A stretch of DNA of 64,000 bases from an uncultured Winogradskyella sp. (GTDB taxonomy: Bacteria > Bacteroidota > Bacteroidia > Flavobacteriales > Flavobacteriaceae): assembly GCF_947495255.1 (NCBI RefSeq), contig NZ_CANLYI010000014.1:1-64000 (forward strand), in the 5' to 3' direction. The notes beneath the pieces were generated by a model. That model was not told where the DNA came from. It was given only the letters and a program-made list of their open reading frames with translations, and ran no database searches. The position numbers and the translations under genes were made by a program. Below, piece by piece: positions 15,513 to 24,242 of the stretch. Each line of letters begins with the position of its first letter. Position 1 is the stretch's first letter.

Positions 15513-15878
15513 TTAAGTAGTACGCAATATCTTTTCCATTTTACGTCCTTTAGATAATTCATCCACTAGTTTGTCTAAATATCTTACTTCTCTTGTTAAT
15601 TGTGTTTCAATATCTTCAATTCTATAACCACAGATAACACCTTTAATTAGTTTGGCGTTTGGGTTTAGTTTTGCTTTTTCAAAAAAAGTTTTAAAAGTTA
15701 CTTTATCGTCTATGAGTTCTTGCAATTTATTATCATTAAAACTAGTAAGCCATTCAATTACTAAATGTAATTCGGCCTTTGTTCTTCCTTTTTTTTCAAC
15801 TTTGGTCAAGTAATGTGGATATACTGAAGCAAAAGTTAGATTTGCTACGCGTTCATCATGTTTTGGTGTTGTAGTCAT
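15513..15878 (-). CDS. DUF2200 domain protein
   Basis: A 121-residue cytoplasmic protein matching DUF2200 nearly end to end: VANLTFASVYPHYLTKVEKKGRT, then HLVIEWLTSFN and GVICGYRIEDIE with a C-terminal helix. The family has no established biochemical role. Monocistronic, following a terminator for pepT on the same strand. Confidence 0.85.
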   Translation of the reverse strand: MTTTPKHDERVANLTFASVYPHYLTKVEKKGRTKAELHLVIEWLTSFNDNKLQELIDDKVTFKTFFEKAKLNPNAKLIKGVICGYRIEDIETQLTREVRYLDKLVDELSKGRKMEKILRTT

Positions 15879-15940
15879 ACTGTTTGTTTAAAATTGAAAA
15901 TAAAAACAATTCTGAGTTTTAAATCTAAGAAGAAAAAAGA

Positions 15941-15972
15941 AAGCAGTAAACTAAAAGTATAGTTTACTGCTT
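15941..15972 (-). terminator. Intrinsic terminator after pepT
   Basis: Thirteen-base arms AAGCAGTAAACTA (15941-15953) and TAGTTTACTGCTT (15960-15972), loop of 6, with a T-rich stretch on the - strand side. Confidence 0.8.
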
Positions 15973-15997
15973 CCTTAAATATAATAGTGACTAAAAA

Positions 15998-17227
15998 TTA
16001 CTTTTTAATCGCTGTAAGTTCTGCAATTTTTACAATAACCTCTACAGCTTTCTGTATACTTTCTACTGGGACATATTCATAACGACCATGGAAGTTGTGG
16101 CCTCCTGCAAAAATATTAGGACAAGGTAAACCCATATAAGAGAGTTGGGAACCGTCAGTTCCACCTCTTATAGCTTTTATTAATGGTGTAACACCAACAG
16201 CTTTCATAGCTTCTTCTGCAATATCTACAATATGCATTACAGGTTCTACTTTTTCTTTCATGTTGAAGTATTGATCCTTCAATTCGAGTTTAAAAACTTC
16301 ACTTTCGTATTTAGCGTTTAAATCATCAACAATCTTTTGCATTAAAGCTTTACGAGCTTCAAACTTATCTTTGTCGTGATCTCTAATTATGTACTGAAGT
16401 GTTGTTTCTTCAACTTCACCTTCCATATTATGTAAATGGAAAAAGCCTTCGTAACCTTCTGTACGTTCAGGTGTTTCTAATCTTGGAAGAATATTAATAA
16501 ACTCTGAAGCATAATACATAGAGTTAATCATCTTTCCTTTAGCATAACCAGGATGTACAATTTTACCCTTTACAGTAATTTTTGCACCTGCAGCATTAAA
16601 GTTTTCATATTCTAGTTCGCCAACTTGACTACCATCCATGGTGTAAGCCCATTCTGCACCAAATTTTTCAACATCAAATTTATGAGCACCTCTGCCAATT
16701 TCTTCATCTGGTGTAAAACCAACTTTAATCGTTCCGTGTTTAATTTCGGGATGATTAATAAGGTATTCCATAGCAGTGACTATTTCCGTAATTCCGGCTT
16801 TGTCATCTGCACCCAAAAGGGTAGTACCATCCGTTGTAATTAACGTTTGACCTTTGTACATTAATAAATCTTCAAAATAATCTGGAGATAATACAATGTC
16901 TTGTTCAGCATTAAGGATGATGTCTTTGCCATCATAATTCTCAACAATTTGAGGCTTTATATTAGCACCTGTAAAATCTGGTGATGTATCAAAATGCGAA
17001 ATAAAACCAATGGTTGGTACCTCATGATCAACGTTACTAGGTAATGTTGCCATAATGTATGCATTGTCGTCAATAGTAACATCACTAAGACCAATTGCCT
17101 TAAGTTCTTCAACTAATATATTAGCCAAATCCCATTGTTTTGCTGTGCTTGGTGTAGTTTCAGAATTTGGGTCAGACTCTGTGTCTATAGTAATGTAACT
17201 TATAAAACGATCTATAATATGCTGCAT
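15998..17227 (-). CDS. pepT: Peptidase T (tripeptide aminopeptidase)
   Basis: A 409-residue M20B metallopeptidase that releases N-terminal residues from tripeptides in the cytoplasm. Zinc-ligand and catalytic motifs are visible: [11 protein letters not shown] (His and Asp), LGADDKAGI (bridging Asp), [10 protein letters not shown] (catalytic Glu pair) and GGTDGSQLS near the C-terminus with GGHNFHGR. Length is normal for PepT. It lies 17 nt downstream of the universal stress gene and is probably co-transcribed with it. Confidence 0.95.
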   Translation of the reverse strand: MQHIIDRFISYITIDTESDPNSETTPSTAKQWDLANILVEELKAIGLSDVTIDDNAYIMATLPSNVDHEVPTIGFISHFDTSPDFTGANIKPQIVENYDGKDIILNAEQDIVLSPDYFEDLLMYKGQTLITTDGTTLLGADDKAGITEIVTAMEYLINHPEIKHGTIKVGFTPDEEIGRGAHKFDVEKFGAEWAYTMDGSQVGELEYENFNAAGAKITVKGKIVHPGYAKGKMINSMYYASEFINILPRLETPERTEGYEGFFHLHNMEGEVEETTLQYIIRDHDKDKFEARKALMQKIVDDLNAKYESEVFKLELKDQYFNMKEKVEPVMHIVDIAEEAMKAVGVTPLIKAIRGGTDGSQLSYMGLPCPNIFAGGHNFHGRYEYVPVESIQKAVEVIVKIAELTAIKK

Positions 17228-17243
17228 AAATTTAGTCTTTATA

Positions 17244-18074
17244 TTAAAGTTTAAATGTAATTACTGGAAGCTTACTGTGGTTAACAACATCTTCAGAAAT
17301 ACTACCACCAAAGAAGTGGCTTAATCCCTTTCTTCCGTGTGTAATCATAGATACAGCATCTGCATTTTCTCTTCTTGCAAAACTTAAAACTCCATCTTCT
17401 ACATTATGATCAGAAATACGACCAATATTTAAGTCAGAGGCATTTAATTTGGCTAATTCTAAAAAATCTGAAATTTTTTCATCTATTTCATCAGTACTTA
17501 AAAAGCCTAAAGTTGGAGCGTTTATATTTAATAAAGTTGTTTTCTTACCTAATTTGTCTAGTAACTCTATCGCTTTTTTAACAGCAGGCACACTTTCTTC
17601 TGAGAAATCACATGCTAAAACAATATGATTAAAGTCTACAACTTTTAATGGCGATTTTACGACTAAAACAGGTGTTTCACTGTAACGTACTACTTTTTCT
17701 GTGTTAGATCCTGTAAAGATACCATCATGATCACTATGACCTCTAGAACCCATTACAATTATATCTGCTTTTTCTTCAAGTGCAACTTTTGCAACTTCTT
17801 TTAAAACTTTATGATATTTCACTAAAGCAGTTACATTAACATCTTCTAAGTAAGGCTTATCTAAAAAAGCTTCAAACTTTTTGTTAGCCACCATAAGCAT
17901 AAATGCATTTTCTTCACCACGTTTATCGCTGCTAGATGATATAATAGATTCAGACATTTCTAACATATGCATTACAATCAATTCTGATTGATGTTGTTTT
18001 GCTAAAGCTGCTGCTGTTTCTAGAGCATATTCAGAATACTCTGAGAAATCTACTGGGACAATAATTTTTTTCAT
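17244..18074 (-). CDS. Universal stress protein, tandem UspA domains
   Basis: A 276-residue protein of two UspA domains (about 1-140 and 145-276). The first carries the ATP-binding pattern G-x2-G-x9-G-S in [12 protein letters not shown]...GS. The second has [15 protein letters not shown]-terminal [15 protein letters not shown] is typical. The protein is cytoplasmic and stress-related. It is first in a likely two-gene transcript with pepT, driven by a -7 element at 18100-18107. Confidence 0.93.
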   Translation of the reverse strand: MKKIIVPVDFSEYSEYALETAAALAKQHQSELIVMHMLEMSESIISSSSDKRGEENAFMLMVANKKFEAFLDKPYLEDVNVTALVKYHKVLKEVAKVALEEKADIIVMGSRGHSDHDGIFTGSNTEKVVRYSETPVLVVKSPLKVVDFNHIVLACDFSEESVPAVKKAIELLDKLGKKTTLLNINAPTLGFLSTDEIDEKISDFLELAKLNASDLNIGRISDHNVEDGVLSFARRENADAVSMITHGRKGLSHFFGGSISEDVVNHSKLPVITFKL

Positions 18075-18099
18075 GATAATTTTGTTTTGGTTCTGATTT

Positions 18100-18107
18100 C
18101 AAAGTTA
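18100..18107 (-). promoter_or_regulatory. -7 element TAACTTTG for the usp-pepT unit
   Basis: Exact TAnnTTTG match on the - strand, 26 nt before the ATG at 18074. Confidence 0.55.
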
Positions 18108-18186
18108 ATCAAATTAGAAAGTTCTAAAAATGATAATGGACAGTTTATGAAAAAAATTAATACTTCCTTAATAGAGAAGAGATGTG

Positions 18187-18194
18187 TATTTTTG
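18187..18194 (+). promoter_or_regulatory. -7 element TATTTTTG for pyrD
   Basis: Exact TAnnTTTG match, 18 nt before the ATG at 18213. Confidence 0.55.
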
Positions 18195-18212
18195 CATTGC
18201 TAAATCAGTACT

Positions 18213-19241
18213 ATGTATAAAGCTATAATTAGACCTATTTTATTTTGTTTTGATCCAGAGAAGGTTCATTACTTTACGTTTTCTTTAATTAGAACTTTAT
18301 CTAAAATTCCAGGTATTAGGAGTCTCTTTAAATCCTTATATGTGGTTGAAGACAAACGACTAGAACGAGAGCTATTTGGATTAAAATTTAAAAATCCGGT
18401 GGGTTTAGCGGCAGGTTTCGATAAAAATGCGGTTTTATATAATGACCTAGCAAACTTCGGTTTTGGTTTTATAGAAATAGGAACTGTAACACCTAAGGCT
18501 CAAGAAGGAAACCCAAAACAACGTTTATTTAGGCTAAAAGCAGATAAAGGCATCATAAACCGAATGGGTTTTAATAATGACGGTCTAGAAGCTGCTATTA
18601 CACAACTTAAAAAGAATAAAGGCCAATTAATTATTGGCGGAAACATTGGGAAAAACACACAAACGCTTCCGGAGGATTATACTAAAGATTATCTAGAATG
18701 TTTTAATGCTTTACACCCTTATGTAGATTATTTTGTGCTGAATGTTAGTTGCCCAAATGTTGGTAGCCATGCTAAATTAAACGATAAAGATTATTTATTA
18801 GAGTTGATTTCTAGTGTGCAAAAAGCCAATACTACATTTAATAAACAGAAACCTATTCTGCTTAAAATCGCACCAGATCTTAACGACGTTCAGTTAGATG
18901 AAATTATAGAACTAATTGCAGAAACTAATCTCGATGGCGTTATTGCTAGCAATACATCTATTGACAGAACAGGTTTAAAAGCAAGTGATGCTCGACTTAC
19001 CGAAATAGGCAATGGTGGTTTAAGCGGACAACCAATTAAGGAGAAGTCTATCAAAGTAATTCAGTATTTAGCAAATAAAAGCAATAAAGCATTCCCTATT
19101 ATTGGAGTAGGAGGTATTCACTCTGCAGAAGATGCTTTAGAAAAGATTGCAGCAGGTGCAGATTTAGTGCAGGTCTATACTGGTTTTATTTATGAAGGTC
19201 CTTCTCTTATAAAACAAATTAATAAGGCATTGTTGAAGTAA
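18213..19241 (+). CDS. pyrD: Dihydroorotate dehydrogenase (quinone), class 2
   Basis: A 342-residue FMN enzyme oxidising dihydroorotate to orotate with quinone, in pyrimidine synthesis. The N-terminal helix (about 1-45) is the membrane-association segment of class 2. FMN and active-site segments are [33 protein letters not shown] (catalytic Ser) and [12 protein letters not shown]. Length is typical. It is followed at once by a LysE family exporter gene on the same strand. Confidence 0.96.
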   Translation: MYKAIIRPILFCFDPEKVHYFTFSLIRTLSKIPGIRSLFKSLYVVEDKRLERELFGLKFKNPVGLAAGFDKNAVLYNDLANFGFGFIEIGTVTPKAQEGNPKQRLFRLKADKGIINRMGFNNDGLEAAITQLKKNKGQLIIGGNIGKNTQTLPEDYTKDYLECFNALHPYVDYFVLNVSCPNVGSHAKLNDKDYLLELISSVQKANTTFNKQKPILLKIAPDLNDVQLDEIIELIAETNLDGVIASNTSIDRTGLKASDARLTEIGNGGLSGQPIKEKSIKVIQYLANKSNKAFPIIGVGGIHSAEDALEKIAAGADLVQVYTGFIYEGPSLIKQINKALLK

Positions 19242-19288
19242 ACTATTAGTTAGATTTAACGTAATTTAAAAACCACACTCTAAATATC

Positions 19289-19906
19289 CTGAATTACGAC
19301 ATACTCATATCATTTGCATTAGCGACATCAGTTTTGGCTATTTCGCCTGGACCAGATAATATTTATGTTTTAGTACAAAGTATTAGCAATGGTAAATCTT
19401 ATGGCTTAGCAACTGTTTGTGGATTAATTACAGGCTGTATAGTCCATACTACGTTACTAGCTTTTGGTGTTTCTGCAGTTATAAGTGCTAATGAAAATTT
19501 ATTCTTTGGTATTAAACTTTTAGGTGCATGCTATCTTCTTTTCCTCGCTTATAAAGTCTTTAAATCTGATGCAGCTATTAGTTTAAATTCAGATGTTATT
19601 CCTAAGAAAAGTTTGAAACAATTATTTGTTCAAGGTTTTTTCATGAATGTACTCAATCCTAAAGTTATGATTTTCTTTTTGGCATTTTTCCCAGGATTTT
19701 TGTTTAGTGAAACAATGAGTACGGTAATTCAGTTTTATATTTTGGGAGGTATTTTTATGTTGGTTTCGTTTCTTGTCTTTTCTTCTATTGCCTTATTAGC
19801 AGGTAAGATTAAAACCTTTACTCTAAATCATAAAAACTCAGGTTTAGTATTAAAATGGCTGCAGATTGTTGTTTTTGTTGGGATTGCAGTTTTTATTCTA
19901 ACTTAG
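19289..19906 (+). CDS. LysE family amino acid exporter (non-ATG start)
   Basis: About 205 residues with six predicted membrane helices and the LysE signature ISPGPDNIYVL. The frame is open back to a stop at 19262. No ATG, GTG or TTG lies upstream of TTG 19334, yet homologous N-terminal sequence (NYDILISFALATSVLA) continues before it. The CTG at 19289 is the best start by alignment; starting at 19334 would delete the first helix. The substrate is probably an amino acid. It sits 48 nt after pyrD and 5 nt before the broken metalloprotease gene. Confidence 0.8.
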   Translation: MNYDILISFALATSVLAISPGPDNIYVLVQSISNGKSYGLATVCGLITGCIVHTTLLAFGVSAVISANENLFFGIKLLGACYLLFLAYKVFKSDAAISLNSDVIPKKSLKQLFVQGFFMNVLNPKVMIFFLAFFPGFLFSETMSTVIQFYILGGIFMLVSFLVFSSIALLAGKIKTFTLNHKNSGLVLKWLQIVVFVGIAVFILT

Positions 19907-19910
19907 TAAC

Positions 19911-20660
19911 ATGCTAAAATTTAATTTTCTTCCTAAGTTTTCAATTATTATTTTCTGTTCTTTTATTCTATTTACAATTATAGGAACACTTTCTCACGAA
20001 TTTGGACATATAACGGTTGCAGAATATTTTGGTTACGAAACAAAGCTGAATTATGGTAGTATGAGTTTTTTTGAAAAGGGCTATTATGAAGATGAAAATG
20101 TAAAAGAAATTGAAAACTTAATAAAAAAATATAAGCTTGAAAATTACGAAAACTGGACTAATGATTTAAAATTAAAAATAGAAGAGAATAATTTAATTAT
20201 AAAAGATAGATATCCAAGAAATGAAATTCATGATTTATGGATTACCATTGGTGGTCCTGCACAAACATTACTCACAAGTTGTATAGGTTTATTTATTTTG
20301 TTTTTAAGACGGAAAACAAGGAAAGACCAATTTAAACTTGTGGATTGGTTAGCTGTTTTTATGTCATTATTTGTCTTGCGTGAAGTTTTTAATTTTATAA
20401 CAGCTATTTATGGGTCAATGCTATATTCTAAATCAAATTTTCATACAGATGAATTCAGGATTTCTAGATATTTGGGGCTTAATGAATAGATTATTCCAAC
20501 GATTGCTTTAATGATTGGACTACTCATTTCTTGTTATGTAGTTTTTAAAATCATTCCAATTAAATACCGATTTACATTTATAGTTTCAGGATTAGTTGGT
20601 GGAATTTCAGGTTTTGCTATTTGGTTAGGATTTTTGGGTGAAGCACTATTCAATTCTTAA
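19911..20660 (+). pseudogene. M50-like membrane zinc metalloprotease interrupted by TAG
   Basis: The first 192 codons encode a membrane protein with HEFGH (zinc-binding HExxH) near residue 30 after a first helix, IGGPAQTLL at about 115 and a further helix. An in-frame TAG stops it at 20487-20489. The same frame then continues for 56 codons to a TAA at 20658-20660 and reads as two more hydrophobic helices (TIALMIGLLISCYVVF and GGISGFAIWLGFLG), a natural C-terminus. Restoring the codon, for example as TGG, gives a 249-residue protein. It is either a recent nonsense mutant or a shortened protein. Confidence 0.7.
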
Positions 20661-20690
20661 GTATTGTTTTTAAATCGAAAGACTAAACCG

Positions 20691-20698
20691 TATATTTG
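20691..20698 (+). promoter_or_regulatory. -7 element TATATTTG for HMG-CoA lyase
   Basis: Exact TAnnTTTG match only 5 nt before the ATG at 20704, implying a leaderless transcript. Confidence 0.55.
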
Positions 20699-20703
20699 AA
20701 CCA

Positions 20704-21567
20704 ATGAATAAAGCCGTTAAAATAATAGAATGTCCGAGAGATGCTATGCAAGGCATTAAGGAGTTTATACCAACAGAAAAGAAGGTACAATACATTCAAT
20801 CTTTACTTCGTGTTGGTTTTGATACTATTGATTTTGGAAGTTTTGTATCTCCAAAAGCGATTCCGCAAATGGTAGATACAGCTGAAGTTTTAGCACAATT
20901 AGATTTAAGTAAAACCGAAAGTAAACTATTGGCTATTATTGCTAATACTCGAGGTGCAACAGACGCTTCAAAACATTCTGAAATTGATTATTTAGGCTTT
21001 CCGTTTTCCATTTCTGAGAACTTTCAAATGCGTAACACGCATAAAACTATTGCACAATCTGTTGTTACACTTTCTGAAATATTAGAAATTGCAGATAAAA
21101 GCAATAAAGAAGTGGTAGTTTATATATCTATGGGATTTGGCAATCCTTATGGCGACCCTTGGAATGTAGATATTGTAGGTGAGTGGACAGAACGTTTATC
21201 TAATATGGGCGTTAAAATTTTATCACTTAGTGATACCATTGGAAGCTCTGATCCAGATAATATTAATTATTTATTTTCAAATTTAATTCCTACGTATTCT
21301 AATATCGAATTCGGAGCACATCTGCACACTACACCATCAAGTTGGTTTGAGAAAATTGATGCAGCGTACCAAGCTGGTTGTCGACGTTTTGATGGTGCTA
21401 TACAGGGTTATGGTGGTTGTCCAATGGCTAAAGATGTTTTAACGGGTAATATGCCAACTGAAAAGATGCTTTCGTATTTCACACAAAAGAAGGCACATAA
21501 TCTTAATGCTATGTGTTTTGAGAGTTCGCATAATGAGGCGACTAAAATTTTCTCAAAGTATCATTAA
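20704..21567 (+). CDS. Hydroxymethylglutaryl-CoA lyase
   Basis: A 287-residue TIM-barrel enzyme cleaving HMG-CoA to acetyl-CoA and acetoacetate in leucine breakdown. Visible features are the N-terminal ECPRDAMQGI (metal and catalytic Arg-Asp), FGSFVSPKAIPQM, LSLSDTIGSS, GAHLHTT (metal His pair) and the signature Cys loop GYGGCPMAKD. The N-terminal variant ECPRD differs from the usual EVGPRDG. It is closed by a terminator at 21598-21618 and likely acts with the amino acid dehydrogenase at 9060 in branched-chain catabolism. Confidence 0.92.
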   Translation: MNKAVKIIECPRDAMQGIKEFIPTEKKVQYIQSLLRVGFDTIDFGSFVSPKAIPQMVDTAEVLAQLDLSKTESKLLAIIANTRGATDASKHSEIDYLGFPFSISENFQMRNTHKTIAQSVVTLSEILEIADKSNKEVVVYISMGFGNPYGDPWNVDIVGEWTERLSNMGVKILSLSDTIGSSDPDNINYLFSNLIPTYSNIEFGAHLHTTPSSWFEKIDAAYQAGCRRFDGAIQGYGGCPMAKDVLTGNMPTEKMLSYFTQKKAHNLNAMCFESSHNEATKIFSKYH

Positions 21568-21597
21568 TATCTTATTTCTTATTGAGGCTGTTCTTAT

Positions 21598-21618
21598 TTG
21601 ACTGGTAGTCAATTTTTT
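21598..21618 (+). terminator. Intrinsic terminator after HMG-CoA lyase
   Basis: TTGACT-GGT-AGTCAA hairpin followed by six T residues. Confidence 0.75.
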
Positions 21619-21672
21619 ACTTCTTTGAATAAACAAATATTTCATTATTTTTTATTGCATTTCAGTTTAATT

Positions 21673-21709
21673 ACAAAGTTTATTTAAAATTAATCTAAAT
21701 AAACTTTGT
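21673..21709. promoter_or_regulatory. Large palindromic operator candidate before the metal-uptake locus
   Basis: Perfect 13-bp arms ACAAAGTTTATTT (21673-21685) and AAATAAACTTTGT (21697-21709) with an 11-nt spacer. The right arm contains TTTG at 21705-21708, exactly 19 nt from the -7 element, so a bound protein would cover the -33 region. The spacer side reads AAAATTAATCTAAA, reminiscent of DtxR/Fur-type boxes. The regulator is not identified. Confidence 0.6.
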
Positions 21710-21727
21710 GTAATTACTATTCTGTTA

Positions 21728-21735
21728 TAAATTTG
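21728..21735 (+). promoter_or_regulatory. -7 element TAAATTTG for DUF4856 gene
   Basis: Exact TAnnTTTG with TTTG at 21705-21708 (19-nt gap) inside the palindrome; 60 nt before the ATG at 21796. Confidence 0.7.
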
Positions 21736-21795
21736 CAGCTTTAAATGAAAAACAATTCATATCAAGTCTAAATAAGAATAATAAACCAGCCAAAA

Positions 21796-22986
21796 ATGAA
21801 AAAATTAGTATTAAGTTTATTTATAGTAGGAAGCATGTTAACCTCATGTTCTAGTGATGATGACAACGGAAGTTCAGGGTCGCAAGTTGTTGCGCCTGCC
21901 ACATATCAATTTGAAAGAAATGGAGTTACAACTGTAAATTATGGTGGTCAAACATCACGTATTTTAATGGGAGTAGAATTTGTGTCAGCATTAAGCGATA
22001 ATACTAAAACAGAAGTGGAATTAGATGGTATGTTTACTAATACAGGCGATTATTTTTCTACAAGTGAATTAAATACTTCAGGAAAAGATATTAGAAGTAA
22101 AACAGCTGCATCTAATGACTATTTTTCGGCAAACACAACAGATGGAAATGCTATTAAATCAGAGCTTGATGGCTGGATAGCTAATCAAGTTAATGACGTG
22201 TTTCCTAATTGGAATACTATTGCAGTATCTGGTACAGCAGGTCAAATACAAGAAGCTGGTGGAGGATCTATTCGCTATGTAAATTCAAAAGGTTTAGAAT
22301 ATAACCAAGCTATTAATAAATCTTTAATTGGTGCATTAATTGCAGACCAAATACTTAATAATTATTTAAGTCCTTCAGTTTTAGACGCTGGTGACAATAT
22401 AACTAATAATGACAGTGATGTATTAGATGGTTCTAATAATTATACAACAATGGAGCACAAGTGGGACGAAGCTTTTGGTTACCTGTATGGTACTGATGAT
22501 GCTTTAGCACCACAATTAAATCAAGATAGCTTTTTAAATAAGTATTTATCTCGTGTAGAAGATGATGAAGATTTTGCAGGTATTGCTGATGATATTTATA
22601 ATGCATTTAAGTTAGGTAGAGCAGCAATTGTATCAAAAAACTATACTGTTAGAGATCAACAAGCAGAAATTATCAGAGAAAAAATTTCTGAAATTATTGC
22701 TATTAGAGCTGTATATTATTTACAACAAGGTAAAACTAACTTAGGTACAGATTACGGAAGTGCTTTTCACGATTTATCTGAAGGTTTTGGATTTGTATAC
22801 AGTTTACAATTTACGCGTCAACCAGGAACTTCAAGTCCATACTTTACTAAATCTGAGGTTGATGCCTTTGTTTCGGAATTAATGACAGCAAATGGGTTTT
22901 GGGATGTAACTTCTGAGACATTAGATAGTATATCTGAAGATATTGCTTCGCGTTTTAATTTTACAGTTGAGCAAGCTGGAAGTTAA
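21796..22986 (+). CDS. DUF4856 domain lipoprotein
   Basis: A 396-residue lipoprotein: signal peptide with lipobox LTSC (Cys 18), then Ser/Asp/Gly spacer SSDDDNGSSG, typical of surface-directed flavobacterial lipoproteins. The body starts at PATYQFERNGVTTVNY and fits DUF4856, an alpha-helical family. It is the first gene of a four-gene set with imelysin, HTTM and TonB receptor genes, which suggests a role in metal (probably iron) uptake at the outer membrane. A hairpin separates it from the next gene. Confidence 0.88.
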   Translation: MKKLVLSLFIVGSMLTSCSSDDDNGSSGSQVVAPATYQFERNGVTTVNYGGQTSRILMGVEFVSALSDNTKTEVELDGMFTNTGDYFSTSELNTSGKDIRSKTAASNDYFSANTTDGNAIKSELDGWIANQVNDVFPNWNTIAVSGTAGQIQEAGGGSIRYVNSKGLEYNQAINKSLIGALIADQILNNYLSPSVLDAGDNITNNDSDVLDGSNNYTTMEHKWDEAFGYLYGTDDALAPQLNQDSFLNKYLSRVEDDEDFAGIADDIYNAFKLGRAAIVSKNYTVRDQQAEIIREKISEIIAIRAVYYLQQGKTNLGTDYGSAFHDLSEGFGFVYSLQFTRQPGTSSPYFTKSEVDAFVSELMTANGFWDVTSETLDSISEDIASRFNFTVEQAGS

Positions 22987-23005
22987 TATTATAGAAATTA
23001 ATTAT

Positions 23006-23041
23006 AAGCATAAACTTTCTTTAGGTAGAAAGCTTATGCTT
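23006..23041 (+). terminator. Hairpin between DUF4856 and imelysin genes
   Basis: Fifteen-base arms at 23006-23020 and 23027-23041 with one mismatch and a 6-nt loop. No long T-run follows, so it may be a weak terminator or RNA-stability element. Confidence 0.55.
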
Positions 23042-23044
23042 ATT

Positions 23045-23052
23045 TATCTTTG
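23045..23052 (+). promoter_or_regulatory. -7 element TATCTTTG for imelysin gene
   Basis: Exact TAnnTTTG match, 20 nt before the ATG at 23073, so the imelysin gene can be transcribed independently. Confidence 0.5.
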
Positions 23053-23072
23053 CAACCAATAAAAAAATAATT

Positions 23073-24185
23073 ATGTTTAAGAAAGTACTAGTTCTTATCG
23101 CATTCGTTTTTATAGCCTTAGCTTGTAGTTCTTCAGATGATGGCTCTGGTAATACTAGCGATAATTTTGATAGAACAGCATTGTTAACCAATTGGGCAGA
23201 TAATATAATAGTTCCTATTTATGATGATTTAAATACGCTACTTGCAGACTTGGTTGTTAAAAAAGATGCTTTCGTTACTACACCAAATCAAACAACTCTT
23301 AATGAGTTTAGAACATCTTGGTACAATGCTTACAAGGTTTGGCAATATGCTGAAATGTTTAATATTGGTAGAGCAGAAGAAATTAACTTCGCTTTTCAAA
23401 TGAATATCTATCCAACTAATGTTTCTGATATTCAAAGTAATATTGAATCTCAGAGTTATGATTTAACTAATGTTAACAATAATGATGCTGTTGGCTTTCC
23501 GGCTTTAGATTATATGTTATATGGTTTAGCAGATGACGATGCAGATATATTAGAGTTTTACACTACAAATACAGAAGCGTCTAAATATTTGACGTACGCT
23601 TCAGACTTAACTAATCAGATGAAAGCGTTAACTCAAGACGTGACTTCTAACTGGTCAACTTACAGACAAACATTTATTAATAACACCAATAATACAGTAA
23701 CTGGTTCTTTAAATAAGTTGGTAAATGACTTTATTTACTATTATGAAAAAGGGTTAAGAGCTAATAAAATAGGAATACCAGCAGGTAATTTCTCAACCAC
23801 ACCTTTACCAGAAAAGGTTGAAGGCTATTATAGAAACGATGTTTCTAAAGCATTAGCAACAGAAGCTATGGGTGCAGTTAAAGACTTTTTTAATGGAAAA
23901 GCTTATACTAGTAATGTCACTGACGAAAGTTTAGCTTCGTATTTAGATTATTTAAATACTATAAAAAATGGTGAAGACTTAAGCGTCTTAATTAACGATC
24001 AGTTTGATACCGCTCAGGCTAATATAGACAGTTTAGATGATAGTTTCACCAACCAGATTAATAGCGATAATACTAAAATGACAGAAACATTTGATGCTTT
24101 GCAAATGGCAGTTGTGCTTTTAAAAGTAGATATGTTACAAGCCATTAATATTAGCGTTGATTATGTAGATGCAGATGGTGATTAG
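23073..24185 (+). CDS. Imelysin-like (M75) iron-regulated lipoprotein
   Basis: A 370-residue lipoprotein with lipobox LACS-type start (Cys 18) and a Ser/Asp-rich tether, then an imelysin-like helical domain. The hallmark GxHxxE motif is degenerate here, reading G141-F-P-A-L-D146, so the His and Glu are replaced by Pro and Asp and classical metal binding there is doubtful. Imelysins (IrpA, EfeO/EfeM relatives) are linked to iron acquisition, and the TonB receptor two genes downstream fits this. A terminator follows. Confidence 0.85.
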   Translation: MFKKVLVLIAFVFIALACSSSDDGSGNTSDNFDRTALLTNWADNIIVPIYDDLNTLLADLVVKKDAFVTTPNQTTLNEFRTSWYNAYKVWQYAEMFNIGRAEEINFAFQMNIYPTNVSDIQSNIESQSYDLTNVNNNDAVGFPALDYMLYGLADDDADILEFYTTNTEASKYLTYASDLTNQMKALTQDVTSNWSTYRQTFINNTNNTVTGSLNKLVNDFIYYYEKGLRANKIGIPAGNFSTTPLPEKVEGYYRNDVSKALATEAMGAVKDFFNGKAYTSNVTDESLASYLDYLNTIKNGEDLSVLINDQFDTAQANIDSLDDSFTNQINSDNTKMTETFDALQMAVVLLKVDMLQAINISVDYVDADGD

Positions 24186-24205
24186 AAAAAACTAAAAAAT
24201 TTCAA

Positions 24206-24238
24206 AAGGATTCTCTTCAATGAGAGTCCTTTTTTTTG
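24206..24238 (+). terminator. Intrinsic terminator after imelysin gene
   Basis: GGATTCTC-TTCAAT-GAGAGTCC with one mismatch, followed by eight T residues, just before the HTTM gene start. Confidence 0.75.
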
Positions 24239-24242
24239 CTTT

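Noticed and set aside
14730..15878. SUKH and DUF2200 genes considered as part of a polymorphic toxin locus
   Set aside because: No toxin, VgrG, Rhs or secretion-tagged partner within the window.
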